NCBI GenBank assembly: GCA_020354595.1 | Contig: CP070650.1 | Location: 620,521-625,881, forward strand | Origin: Myxococcales bacterium | GTDB taxonomy: Bacteria; Myxococcota_A; Polyangia; Polyangiales; Houyiibacteriaceae | Direction of reading: 5' to 3' | Length of the DNA: 5,361 nt | Shown here: positions 1 to 5,361 of the stretch, piece after piece | Layout of the letters: every line of letters starts with the position of its first letter | Position numbering within the stretch: the stretch's first letter is position 1 | The notes under the pieces: model-generated | Database searches by the model: none | What the model saw: only the letters and a program-made list of their open reading frames with translations | Told to the model about the DNA's origin: nothing | Translations under genes and position numbers: made by a program

Positions 1-617
1 ACCACGGGATTTCAACCGGCGCGCTCTTCCTTCTCGTCGGCGTGATCTACGACCGACGTCACACCCGCATGCTCGACGACTTTGGCGGGCTCGCGAAGGT
101 GATGCCCTGGTACACGTTGTTCTTCGTCATCATCACGATGAGCTCGATCGGGCTTCCGGGAACCAACGGCTTCATCGGCGAGTTCATGGCTCTCGCTGGC
201 GCGTTCTTCTCGCGGACGCCCATCGGCTTCGGGTCGTACTGGTTCATCATGACGCTTCTCGCGACCACCGGGGTGATCTTCGCGGCGGTCTACATGCTGC
301 ACGCGGTGCTTCGCTTGTTCTGGGGCAAGGTGACGCACGAGGAAAACGAATCGCTGACCGACATCAACCGACGCGAGACCTTGGCGGTCGTTCCACTCAT
401 CGTGATGGTGTTCTGGATCGGCCTTTACCCGAAGTTCTTCTTGGACAGGATGAACCCCGCGGTCGACTCGTTCGTCACCGATTTCACGGTTCGTTATTAC
501 GAGGGCAGCCGAACGTCCGAGCCTCACTTGGTTGATTTCGACGACCTCAAGGAGCGACTGCAGGCTTCGGGCGGCCTTGCCATGCTGGAGACCCGCAAAG
601 AGGAGACGCGACCATGA
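1..617 (+). CDS. nuoM: NADH-quinone oxidoreductase subunit M, C-terminal part (5' end outside window)
   Basis: This is the C-terminal 204 residues of NuoM, one of the antiporter-like proton-pumping subunits in the membrane arm of respiratory complex I, which couples NADH:quinone electron transfer to proton export. The first full codon is at position 3. The fragment opens with HGISTGALFLLVG, a conserved NuoM helix segment. It continues with a helix ending in GLPGTNGFIGEF (fragment residues 50-61). The Glu at fragment residue 60 (codon 180-182) matches the essential glutamate of the distal half-channel in NuoM, where NuoL and NuoN carry Lys. Two more hydrophobic helices follow (about residues 78-105 and 123-142). 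After the last helix there is a hydrophilic tail of about 60 residues rich in charged residues. The stop codon overlaps the nuoN start (ATGA, 614-617), so the two genes are cotranscribed and probably translationally coupled. Family assignment is very secure; only the upstream part is missing. Confidence 0.96.
   Translation, partial: HGISTGALFLLVGVIYDRRHTRMLDDFGGLAKVMPWYTLFFVIITMSSIGLPGTNGFIGEFMALAGAFFSRTPIGFGSYWFIMTLLATTGVIFAAVYMLHAVLRLFWGKVTHEENESLTDINRRETLAVVPLIVMVFWIGLYPKFFLDRMNPAVDSFVTDFTVRYYEGSRTSEPHLVDFDDLKERLQASGGLAMLETRKEETRP
601..605 (+). promoter_or_regulatory. Shine-Dalgarno site of nuoN inside the nuoM 3' end
   Basis: AGGAG lies 8 nt before the nuoN ATG (614), within the last codons of nuoM. 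It fixes the nuoN start and, together with the ATGA overlap, supports reinitiation or coupled translation. It is the clearest ribosome binding site in the window; the other gene starts have weak ones or none. Confidence 0.75.
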
Positions 618-2095
618 GTGCGCTGGTCGGAGTATCTCCTCTGCTTCTGCTCGTTGCCGCGGGGCTCAGCATCATGGTCATCGACGCGTTCACCACGGAC
701 CGCAGCGAGCTGGCCCTGGTCACGACGGCCTCGCTTTTCGTTGCGGCCGCGGTCGCAGGTGCGTTGCTGGTCGGCTCGGACGTCGCGACCCCGCCCGAGG
801 TGGTGAGCCGCTACCTTGCGGTCGATCGACTGGGACTGTTCTTCGACGTGGTCATTTGCGTTGGGGCGGGGCTTTCGACGCTCCTGGCCGGCGGGTATCT
901 GCGCGAGCATGGCTTCGAGCGCGGTGAGTTCTACGTCCTCGTCATCTTTACGGCGTTCGGCGCCATGGTCCTAGCGCGTGCGGTCGACCTCTTGAGCATC
1001 TTCCTCGGCCTCGAGACGATGTCACTCGGGGCATACGCGCTCGTTGCCTACCGCCGAACGAGCGCACGCGCGATCGAGGGCGCCGTGAAGTACTTCTTGC
1101 TGGGTTCGTTCGCTGCGGCGATCCTGCTGTTCGGGAGTGCGCTGCTCTACGGAGCGACCGGCCACACCGACCTCACCGGCATTCAGCAGTCGGTCGCGTC
1201 GGGCGAGGCCGACGCGATTCTGACGATCTTCGGCCTGGTGATGATGGTGGTCGGGCTGACCTTCAAAGTCGGTGCCGTGCCGTTCCACATGTGGGTTCCA
1301 GACGCCTACGAGGGAGCCGCAACGCCCGTGACGACGTTCATGTCGGTCGCCGTCAAAGCGGCGGCGGTGGCGGTCATGGTGCGCGTCTTGGTCGGCGCGT
1401 TCGGCGACCCGTCGACCATGGGGCTCTACACCGGCTGGACTCCAGTCATCGTCCTGCTGGCGGTGATCACGATGATCTACGGCAACCTCGCCGCGTTGGC
1501 CCAGAGCAGCGTCAAGCGCATGCTCGCATACTCGTCGATCGCGCACGCCGGGTACATCTTGGTGGGTCTCGCGGCCGCACATGAGGTTGGCTCCTTCGCC
1601 GTGAGCGCAGTTCTGTACTACATGGCCGCGTACACCGTCTCGAACGTCCTTGCCTTCGGCTCGCTGATCCTCATGGGCTCGAAGGGCAAAGAGGCGGTCA
1701 GCTATGACGACCTGGCCGGAGCAGGCCGTCGCCACCCGATGGCGGCCTTTCCGTTCGCCATCGGCGTTCTGTCGTTGCTCGGCATGCCACCGACCGCGGG
1801 CTTCTTCGGTAAGTACTACGTGTTCAGCGCCGCGGTTCAGGCCGGTGGACCGATGGTGTGGCTCGCCGCGCTCGGCGTTCTCGCGAGCGCCGTCGGGGCC
1901 TACTACTATCTCAAGGTCATCGTCTACCTCTTCATGCGCGAGCCCGAGGAGGACGCGCCGATCGCCGTGCCGATGCAGTCCGGCTACGTCGTCGTGGCGC
2001 TGGTCCTGGCCGGCTACTACGTGATGAAGATGGGGATCACGCCGAGCCGGTACCTCGATTGGGCCGTCTCCGCAGCGTCCGGCTTCATCGGCTAG
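614..2095 (+). CDS. nuoN: NADH-quinone oxidoreductase subunit N (complete)
   Basis: NuoN is the antiporter-like membrane subunit of complex I next to the small subunits NuoA/J/K, and forms one of the proton channels. The product has 493 residues, close to the E. coli protein, and is hydrophobic throughout with about 14 helices. Residues known to matter in this family are all present: Glu134 (in GLETMSLGAY), Glu155, Lys159 (VKYFLLGS), Lys218 (TFKVGAVPFH), His225, Lys248 (SVAVKAAAVAVMVRVL) and Lys400 (PPTAGFFGKYYVF). The central signature PFHMWVPDAYEGAATPVTTF (223-242) and SVKRMLAYSSIAHAGY (299-314) are diagnostic. The terminal half-channel carries Lys where the neighbouring NuoM carries Glu, which tells the two paralogues apart. 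The start is set by an ATG preceded by AGGAG and overlapping the nuoM stop. It is the usual last gene of nuo operons, and no further plus-strand gene follows. Its TAG stop shares a CTAG palindrome with the stop of the opposing gene. Function is secure. Confidence 0.98.
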   Translation: MSALVGVSPLLLLVAAGLSIMVIDAFTTDRSELALVTTASLFVAAAVAGALLVGSDVATPPEVVSRYLAVDRLGLFFDVVICVGAGLSTLLAGGYLREHGFERGEFYVLVIFTAFGAMVLARAVDLLSIFLGLETMSLGAYALVAYRRTSARAIEGAVKYFLLGSFAAAILLFGSALLYGATGHTDLTGIQQSVASGEADAILTIFGLVMMVVGLTFKVGAVPFHMWVPDAYEGAATPVTTFMSVAVKAAAVAVMVRVLVGAFGDPSTMGLYTGWTPVIVLLAVITMIYGNLAALAQSSVKRMLAYSSIAHAGYILVGLAAAHEVGSFAVSAVLYYMAAYTVSNVLAFGSLILMGSKGKEAVSYDDLAGAGRRHPMAAFPFAIGVLSLLGMPPTAGFFGKYYVFSAAVQAGGPMVWLAALGVLASAVGAYYYLKVIVYLFMREPEEDAPIAVPMQSGYVVVALVLAGYYVMKMGITPSRYLDWAVSAASGFIG

Positions 2096-3591
2096 CTCGC
2101 ACGTCCTAGACGATCGCCGGGGCGCACGAGGAGCCGCCTCGGACGATCCTCGGGAAGCACGTCGAACGCCCGCTTCCAGTCCGCGAAACGGCCACCGGCA
2201 TGCACGGCATCGAGCACCGCCAAGCCCTCCGCGCGGCCTCCTTGCGCGAGCATGTACTCAACCCACGCCCAACGGGCGCTGGTCGCGCGCACGTCGACCC
2301 GGCCGCGCGCTCCACGTCGCAGCCGCTTGAGCCTGGATTCGACCACTTGCATTCCAGCAAAAGGCGCGCCGTCGAGTGGGGTGTTTCGCTTGGCGACGAA
2401 AGGCGCGACGCCGAGCGAGAGAGGGATGATCGTCGAGAGCTCCTTGCCGAATTCCACGAGCTCGTCGATGTCGTCGTCCGTCTCGGTTGGAAGTCCGACC
2501 ATCACGTAGAGCTTGAGGCGCTTCATACCGTGGCGGCGAGCGAGGCGCGCGGCGTTTCGAAGCTGCTGTTCGCTGGTTCGCCGCTGAATCACGTCCCGCA
2601 TTCGCTGGCTCGCGCCGTCACTCGCCGTCGTCAGTATTCGGTGACCTCCGCGTCGGAGCGCGGCCACGAGCTCGTCCGTGAGCCGGTCTGCTCGGAGTGA
2701 CGACAGCCCGACCTCGCGTCCGGAGTCGGCCAGAGCGTTCACGACATCCGTAATCTGGGGATGGTCGGTCGTCGCAGCGCCCACCAAGCCCACACGCCTC
2801 GCGTGGTCGGGGACCAGGGAGAGAATTCGGTCCTTGTCGAAAGTGCGCATGCCGTCGTTAGTGGAACGCCGCATGACGCAGTAGGTGCAGCCGCGATGAC
2901 AACCCCTCTCCGGCTCGATCAAGAACATGTTGCGAAGCTCGGTGTGAGGCGTGATCACTTGCGAAAACGCCGGGAGTGTGTCGTCGTCGGCTTTGTCGAT
3001 CGGGGGCAGACGATCGCCGTCGAGCGTGGGCACGTACACGTGGGGATGCGCGGAGAGCGCGCGGAGGGCGTTGTCTTTCGACTCGCTCTCGAAGCACGTG
3101 CCCAGAACCGCGTGGACGGACTGGTCGGCTTCGCCCATCACCACTGCGTCGACGAATGGCGCCAAGGGCAGCGGATTGCTGAACGTGAGCGGCCCGCCGG
3201 CGAGGACGAACGGATGCCGTGCATCGCGGTTTTCGGCGAGGGGCGGAACACCAGCCAGCTCGAGCGCCTGAATCAGTCCAGCCAGCTCGGCCTCGTACGC
3301 CACTGAAAACGCGATGACGGGATAGTCCGAGACGGGCCGCAGCTGCTCGTAGGTCAGCAAGGGCGTCCGTGACTTCTGCCAAGCCTCGACATCGTCTGGC
3401 AGAAACGCGCGGTGGGCGGCGCGTCCCTGCACGGCGTTGACCGACCGATAAATCGTCTGATACCCGAGCGACGACATCGCGACGTGGTAGGGGCTCGGAT
3501 ACACCAGCGCGACGGACTCGGGCGCTTCCTTCTCGATCGCGCCGACCTCGTCGCGCCGTCGCGCCAAGATCTCACTCCTCACGTCGGCCAT
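2092..3591 (-). CDS. B12-binding-domain-type radical SAM protein of unknown reaction (resembles the TIGR03960 family)
   Basis: The 499-residue product is a radical SAM enzyme. It has the CX3CX2C iron-sulfur motif as CHRGCTYC (Cys231, Cys235, Cys238), preceded by FLIEPERG as in B12-type radical SAM proteins. The barrel continues with SSLRADRLTDELVAALRRGG (297-316), TASDGASQRMRDVI (322-335) and LKLYVMVGLPTETDDDIDEL (359-378). The N-terminal region (about 25-165) resembles a cobalamin-binding Rossmann fold, with YPSPYHVAMSSLGYQ, AGGPLTFSNPLPLAPFVDAV and VMGEAD. It lacks the DxHxxG cobalamin ligand motif, so B12 binding is doubtful. The C-terminal SARWAWVEYMLAQGG...FADWKRAF region matches the pattern I recall for the TIGR03960 group, a family without an assigned substrate. 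The gene follows lepB by 79 bp on the same strand. The ATG at 3591 has no Shine-Dalgarno sequence but has a TATAGT box 6 nt upstream; an alternative TTG at 3567 has AGGAG 7 nt upstream. Family is secure; substrate, start and cofactor are open. Confidence 0.92.
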   Translation of the reverse strand: MADVRSEILARRRDEVGAIEKEAPESVALVYPSPYHVAMSSLGYQTIYRSVNAVQGRAAHRAFLPDDVEAWQKSRTPLLTYEQLRPVSDYPVIAFSVAYEAELAGLIQALELAGVPPLAENRDARHPFVLAGGPLTFSNPLPLAPFVDAVVMGEADQSVHAVLGTCFESESKDNALRALSAHPHVYVPTLDGDRLPPIDKADDDTLPAFSQVITPHTELRNMFLIEPERGCHRGCTYCVMRRSTNDGMRTFDKDRILSLVPDHARRVGLVGAATTDHPQITDVVNALADSGREVGLSSLRADRLTDELVAALRRGGHRILTTASDGASQRMRDVIQRRTSEQQLRNAARLARRHGMKRLKLYVMVGLPTETDDDIDELVEFGKELSTIIPLSLGVAPFVAKRNTPLDGAPFAGMQVVESRLKRLRRGARGRVDVRATSARWAWVEYMLAQGGRAEGLAVLDAVHAGGRFADWKRAFDVLPEDRPRRLLVRPGDRLGRAS

Positions 3592-3670
3592 TGTCTAACT
3601 ATAGGGCTGTTTCTTCCGGACGCCTTCGGCGTTAGTTGGTCCCGCCCCACCGCCCCCACGCTATCGCCTA
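3592..3670. other. 79 bp spacer between lepB and the radical SAM gene
   Basis: The spacer lies between two minus-strand genes. Read on the minus strand it contains, in order, an in-frame second stop directly after the lepB TAA (TAATAG), a G-rich stretch (3641-3658), a small ACGCC-GAA-GGCGT hairpin (3620-3632), and a TATAGT box (3598-3603) abutting the radical SAM start. The hairpin has no T-run on either side, so I do not call a terminator. Readthrough from lepB plus an internal promoter is the simplest reading. Confidence 0.55.
3598..3603 (-). promoter_or_regulatory. Candidate -10 box for leaderless transcription of the radical SAM gene
   Basis: On the minus strand TATAGT (5 of 6 matches to TATAAT) is followed by exactly six bases and then the ATG at 3591-3589, so transcription would be expected to begin at or next to the A of the ATG. 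No Shine-Dalgarno sequence precedes this ATG, which fits a leaderless message. No TTGACA-like -35 box is present at 16-18 bp upstream. This is inferred from spacing only. Confidence 0.4.
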
Positions 3671-4405
3671 TTAGTCGACGGAGCTGCCGATTCGGGACCA
3701 GCGGATGCGCTCCCAGAGCGAGCCGCGCGCGTTTCTCCACGACATGTAGATGAAGAGCGCCTTGCCCTTGATGCGGGAGTTGGGGACGGCGCCGATCAAT
3801 GGGTTCCGGCTGTCGTTGGAGCTGTCGCGGTGGTCGCCGAGCACGTAGACGTGCCCTTCCGGAATCTCTAGAGGCAGGCGGTCGAGCGGAAAGTCGTGCT
3901 TCGAGTGGCTGATCCGGTGTGCGGTTCCCTCGAGGACCTCTTGGTAGATCCTACAGGTGGGGTCGATGCTCTTCTGCTCTTCGTTCGAGCAGGGCCCGAG
4001 CTCGGAGGTTTGAAGCACCTCGCCGTTGCGGGAGATCTTGCCGTCTCGAATGAGGATTTCGTCGCCGCCGACCCCGATCACACGCTTGACGATGTCTTCA
4101 TTGTCGGCGGGGCTGTGTAGGATGATGATGTCACCGGGCTCGGGCCCGCCCCAGTTCACGGCCGCTTCGTGAGTGAACGGAAGGAACAACCCGAACGGGT
4201 ACTTCGCGACGACCACGCGGTCACCGTCGAGCAGCGAGGGCTCCATCGAAGGGCCATCGATTGCGAACGCTTCGAAGAGGGTCACCCGGATGAACAGCGC
4301 CAACAGCAGCGCACCACCGATGGTCACCAAATTCGATTTCCAACCGTCGCTCTTCTTCGCCTTGCGCGCCCCTTTCGAAGCAGCTTTGTCTCGTTCTTTG
4401 CTCAT
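3671..4405 (-). CDS. lepB: Signal peptidase I
   Basis: This membrane serine protease removes signal peptides from exported preproteins at the outer face of the inner membrane (family S26, Ser/Lys dyad). The 244-residue product begins with a Lys/Arg-rich cytoplasmic segment (1-23), then one transmembrane helix (about 24-45). The catalytic region follows at once: AIDGPSMEPSL with Ser53 as nucleophile, GDRVVVAK (61-68), DIVKRVIGVGGDE with Lys107 as general base, and GDHRDSSNDSR (190-200). A segment between residues 135 and 180 carries two cysteines (139 and 151) that could form a disulfide outside the cytoplasm. It is shorter than E. coli LepB and has one membrane anchor, not two. I chose the ATG at 4405 because the reading frame upstream to 4477 is not signal-peptidase-like, would run through the promoter candidate, and would overlap the start region of divergent tsaB. 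There is no clear Shine-Dalgarno sequence at 4405. The gene ends TAATAG and is followed by the radical SAM gene. Confidence 0.95.
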   Translation of the reverse strand: MSKERDKAASKGARKAKKSDGWKSNLVTIGGALLLALFIRVTLFEAFAIDGPSMEPSLLDGDRVVVAKYPFGLFLPFTHEAAVNWGGPEPGDIIILHSPADNEDIVKRVIGVGGDEILIRDGKISRNGEVLQTSELGPCSNEEQKSIDPTCRIYQEVLEGTAHRISHSKHDFPLDRLPLEIPEGHVYVLGDHRDSSNDSRNPLIGAVPNSRIKGKALFIYMSWRNARGSLWERIRWSRIGSSVD

Positions 4406-4493
4406 TCGTGGGGCACTAACGGCGAGCGGTGCGGGCCAGTGCTTCGCTGGCGCGGACGCTAGTCTGCGGGTAGGCATGCGTCAAGCAAGCCTC
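4406..4493. other. Divergent intergenic region between lepB and tsaB
   Basis: These 88 bp must hold the 5' signals of both genes. The minus-strand promoter candidate is listed separately. For the plus strand I see only a weak TAGTCT (4460-4465) that would overlap the lepB -10, with no recognisable -35, so the tsaB promoter is not identified. No Shine-Dalgarno sequence of normal strength precedes either start. Confidence 0.5.
4456..4484 (-). promoter_or_regulatory. Candidate sigma70-type promoter of lepB
   Basis: On the minus strand TTGACG (4484-4479, 5 of 6 matches to the -35 consensus) is separated by exactly 17 bp from TAGCGT (4461-4456, which keeps the first two and the last consensus positions of -10). 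The expected start of transcription is near 4449, giving a 5' leader of about 44 nt before the lepB ATG at 4405. The optimal spacing is the strongest point; the weak -10 is the weakness. The element lies within the 88 bp divergent lepB-tsaB spacer. Confidence 0.4.
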
Positions 4494-5141
4494 ATGACGA
4501 CCCTCTGCATCGATACTGCGACCGAACACGGCATGGTGGTCGTTGCTCGCGACGACGGTTCGACGGCCGCCGCTCGGTGGCGCTCGGCCGGGCGTCATGC
4601 CGAGAACCTGTTCGGCTACATCGAATCGGCCTTGGCCGACGCTGGCGCTTCGCGTGAGGAGCTCGCTCTCATCGGCGTGAGCATCGGGCCCGGCAAATTC
4701 ACGAGCTTGCGTGTCGGCCTCGCCACTGCGAAAGGGCTCGCCTTGGGCTTGGGACTGCCGATCGTCGGCGTCAGTTCGCTCCGGGTTCTCGCGCGCTCGA
4801 TCGAGGGTGACAGGAGATTGGTCCGGGTCCCCGTGATGAACGCTTATCGGGGAGACGTGTTCGTTGGGGCGTACGTCGTCGACGGCGACGCGATCGAGGA
4901 AGTGGTGGCCCCTTCGTCTGGTCATCCCGACCAAGTGCTCGAACGGATTCGAGACGCTGCCGGAGATCGCCCGCTGGCAATGCGCGGGGAGGGCGCCACC
5001 CCCGACGCGCTCATCGCGGAGGTACGGTATGTGCATCGCACCGAGGGGCCGGCTGATCTAGCGTCGCTCGAACCCCAATATCTCCGGCCGAGCGACGCAA
5101 GGCTGCCCGACGAGCCGCTCAGCACCGACCACTCGAGCTAA
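4494..5141 (+). CDS. tsaB: tRNA threonylcarbamoyladenosine biosynthesis protein TsaB
   Basis: TsaB is the catalytically inactive ASKHA-fold partner of TsaD. With TsaD and TsaE it transfers the threonylcarbamoyl group to A37 of ANN-decoding tRNAs (t6A). The 215-residue product starts with TLCIDTATEHGMVVV (3-17), the N-terminal strand pair typical of the family. It continues with RHAENLFGYIESALADAG (34-51) and IGVSIGPGKFTSLRVGLATA (60-79), the TsaB/TsaD signature. The canonical GPGSFTGLR is changed here to GPGKFTSLR. AKGLALGLGLPIVGVSSL follows, then MNAYRGDVFVGAY (115-127), and a C-terminal LEPQYLRPSDARLP as in many family members. I place the start at 4494 because M-TTLCIDTAT aligns with the usual TsaB N-terminus; an ATG at 4476 would add six residues. 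Neither has a good Shine-Dalgarno sequence. The gene is divergent from lepB, and its TAA overlaps by 4 bp the stop of the convergent TPR gene. Confidence 0.94.
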   Translation: MTTLCIDTATEHGMVVVARDDGSTAAARWRSAGRHAENLFGYIESALADAGASREELALIGVSIGPGKFTSLRVGLATAKGLALGLGLPIVGVSSLRVLARSIEGDRRLVRVPVMNAYRGDVFVGAYVVDGDAIEEVVAPSSGHPDQVLERIRDAAGDRPLAMRGEGATPDALIAEVRYVHRTEGPADLASLEPQYLRPSDARLPDEPLSTDHSS

Positions 5142-5361
5142 CTTGCCCGCGCCGAGACTGCGTCCCGATACTGACGCGCTCCAAACAAGGCGCGACCGAG
5201 CAAGTGCGCCCAGGCATCCGCATCATACGGATCGAGCCGCATCGCCTTACGTATCCATTCCATGCCATCCTCGGGTTGACCGAGCCAAGTGAGGATTTCG
5301 CCGCATTGGGCGACAATTCGCGGGTCGTTGGGATTAATACGCAAGGCCTTTTCATTCAGCA
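5138..5361 (-). CDS. TPR-repeat protein, C-terminal end (5' part outside window)
   Basis: Seventy-three C-terminal residues are visible, in the frame that is open to the window edge. They form tetratricopeptide repeats: one complete unit reads about NPNDPRIVAQCGEILTWLGQ through EWIRKAMRLDP, and a second begins DADAWAHLLGRALFGARQYR, with the expected small/aromatic/Leu/Gly/Ala spacing and the Pro at the repeat end. TPRs are protein-interaction scaffolds, so they do not define a function. Repeats of the style RLDPYD...LLGRALF...YRDA are common behind adenylate/guanylate cyclase or regulator domains, which is only a guess here. The protein ends as DAVSARAS, partway through helix B of the last repeat, so the array is cut short or lacks a capping helix. 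Its TAG stop overlaps the tsaB stop. An apparent start at 5344 is a TTG inside a repeat and not a true start. Confidence 0.8.
   Translation of the reverse strand, partial: LNEKALRINPNDPRIVAQCGEILTWLGQPEDGMEWIRKAMRLDPYDADAWAHLLGRALFGARQYRDAVSARAS

Noticed and set aside
12..910. Minus-strand open frames opposite nuoM and the start of nuoN
   Set aside because: Low-complexity charged translations, no ribosome binding site, fully covered by nuoM and nuoN; these are composition shadows.
1022..1735. Long open frame on the minus strand opposite nuoN (237 codons)
   Set aside because: It lies entirely antisense to an unambiguous nuoN and its translation is rich in Arg, His, Asp and Gln with no family motif, as expected from the GC-rich third positions of the sense gene.
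2127..2141. CGAGG-loop-CCTCG hairpin downstream of nuoN as a terminator
   Set aside because: It lies in the coding end of the radical SAM gene, has a five-base stem and no following T-run; such palindromes are common in GC-rich coding sequence.
2200..3306. Plus-strand open frames opposite the radical SAM gene
   Set aside because: No recognisable domains, while the opposite strand encodes a clear radical SAM protein with the CX3CX2C motif in frame.
3620..3632. ACGCC-loop-GGCGT hairpin as a terminator after lepB
   Set aside because: Only five base pairs with a three-base loop and no T-run on either strand; too weak for an intrinsic terminator.
4173..4475. In-frame 5' extension of tsaB reaching back across lepB
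   Set aside because: The extension is antisense to the conserved catalytic Ser region of lepB and does not resemble TsaB; the family N-terminus begins at 4494.
4406..4477. N-terminal extension of lepB to an ATG at 4477
   Set aside because: The 24 added residues are not signal-peptidase-like, overlap the tsaB start region and include the lepB promoter candidate; the basic segment plus membrane anchor from 4405 is a complete N-terminus.
1..5361. Mobile elements, CRISPR arrays, tRNA genes or a defence island
   Set aside because: No repeats, transposase motifs, cloverleaf sequences or toxin/nuclease domains seen; all identified genes are housekeeping or conserved families.

Overview
This is a GC-rich, densely packed bacterial chromosomal segment with five genes: two on the plus strand at the left, two on the minus strand in the middle, one plus-strand gene, and the end of a minus-strand gene at the right edge. 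Every gene except the last belongs to a recognisable conserved family. A proton-pumping complex I of the Nuo type, a signal peptidase I with an additional extracytoplasmic insert, and strong third-position GC bias fit a Gram-negative bacterium. A Myxococcota/deltaproteobacterial-type genome is my best guess, but it is an inference with low confidence and no single gene proves it.

Left (1-2095, plus): the 3' end of nuoM and the complete nuoN, the last two membrane antiporter-like subunits of NADH-quinone oxidoreductase. They are translationally coupled by an ATGA overlap with a strong Shine-Dalgarno sequence. nuoN is the usual last gene of a nuo operon and nothing follows it on this strand. 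The nuoN stop overlaps the stop of the next, convergent gene by 4 bp.

Middle (2092-4405, minus): lepB (signal peptidase I), then after 79 bp a radical SAM protein with a degenerate cobalamin-binding-like N-terminal domain and no known reaction. The gap holds a G-rich stretch on the mRNA strand and a TATAGT box exactly 6 nt before the radical SAM ATG, an arrangement typical of leaderless transcription. A TTGACG-N17-TAGCGT promoter candidate lies upstream of lepB.

Right (4494-5361): tsaB (plus), a partner in t6A tRNA modification, is divergent from lepB across an 88 bp spacer. Its stop overlaps by 4 bp the stop of a convergent TPR-repeat gene that runs out of the window.

The genes do not form one pathway: energy conservation, protein export, tRNA modification and an orphan radical SAM enzyme sit side by side. 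I see no RNA genes, mobile elements, CRISPR arrays or convincing intrinsic terminators, and nothing that makes a clear new multi-gene system. The most open questions are the function and start of the radical SAM gene, and the stop-overlapping architecture of both convergent gene pairs.
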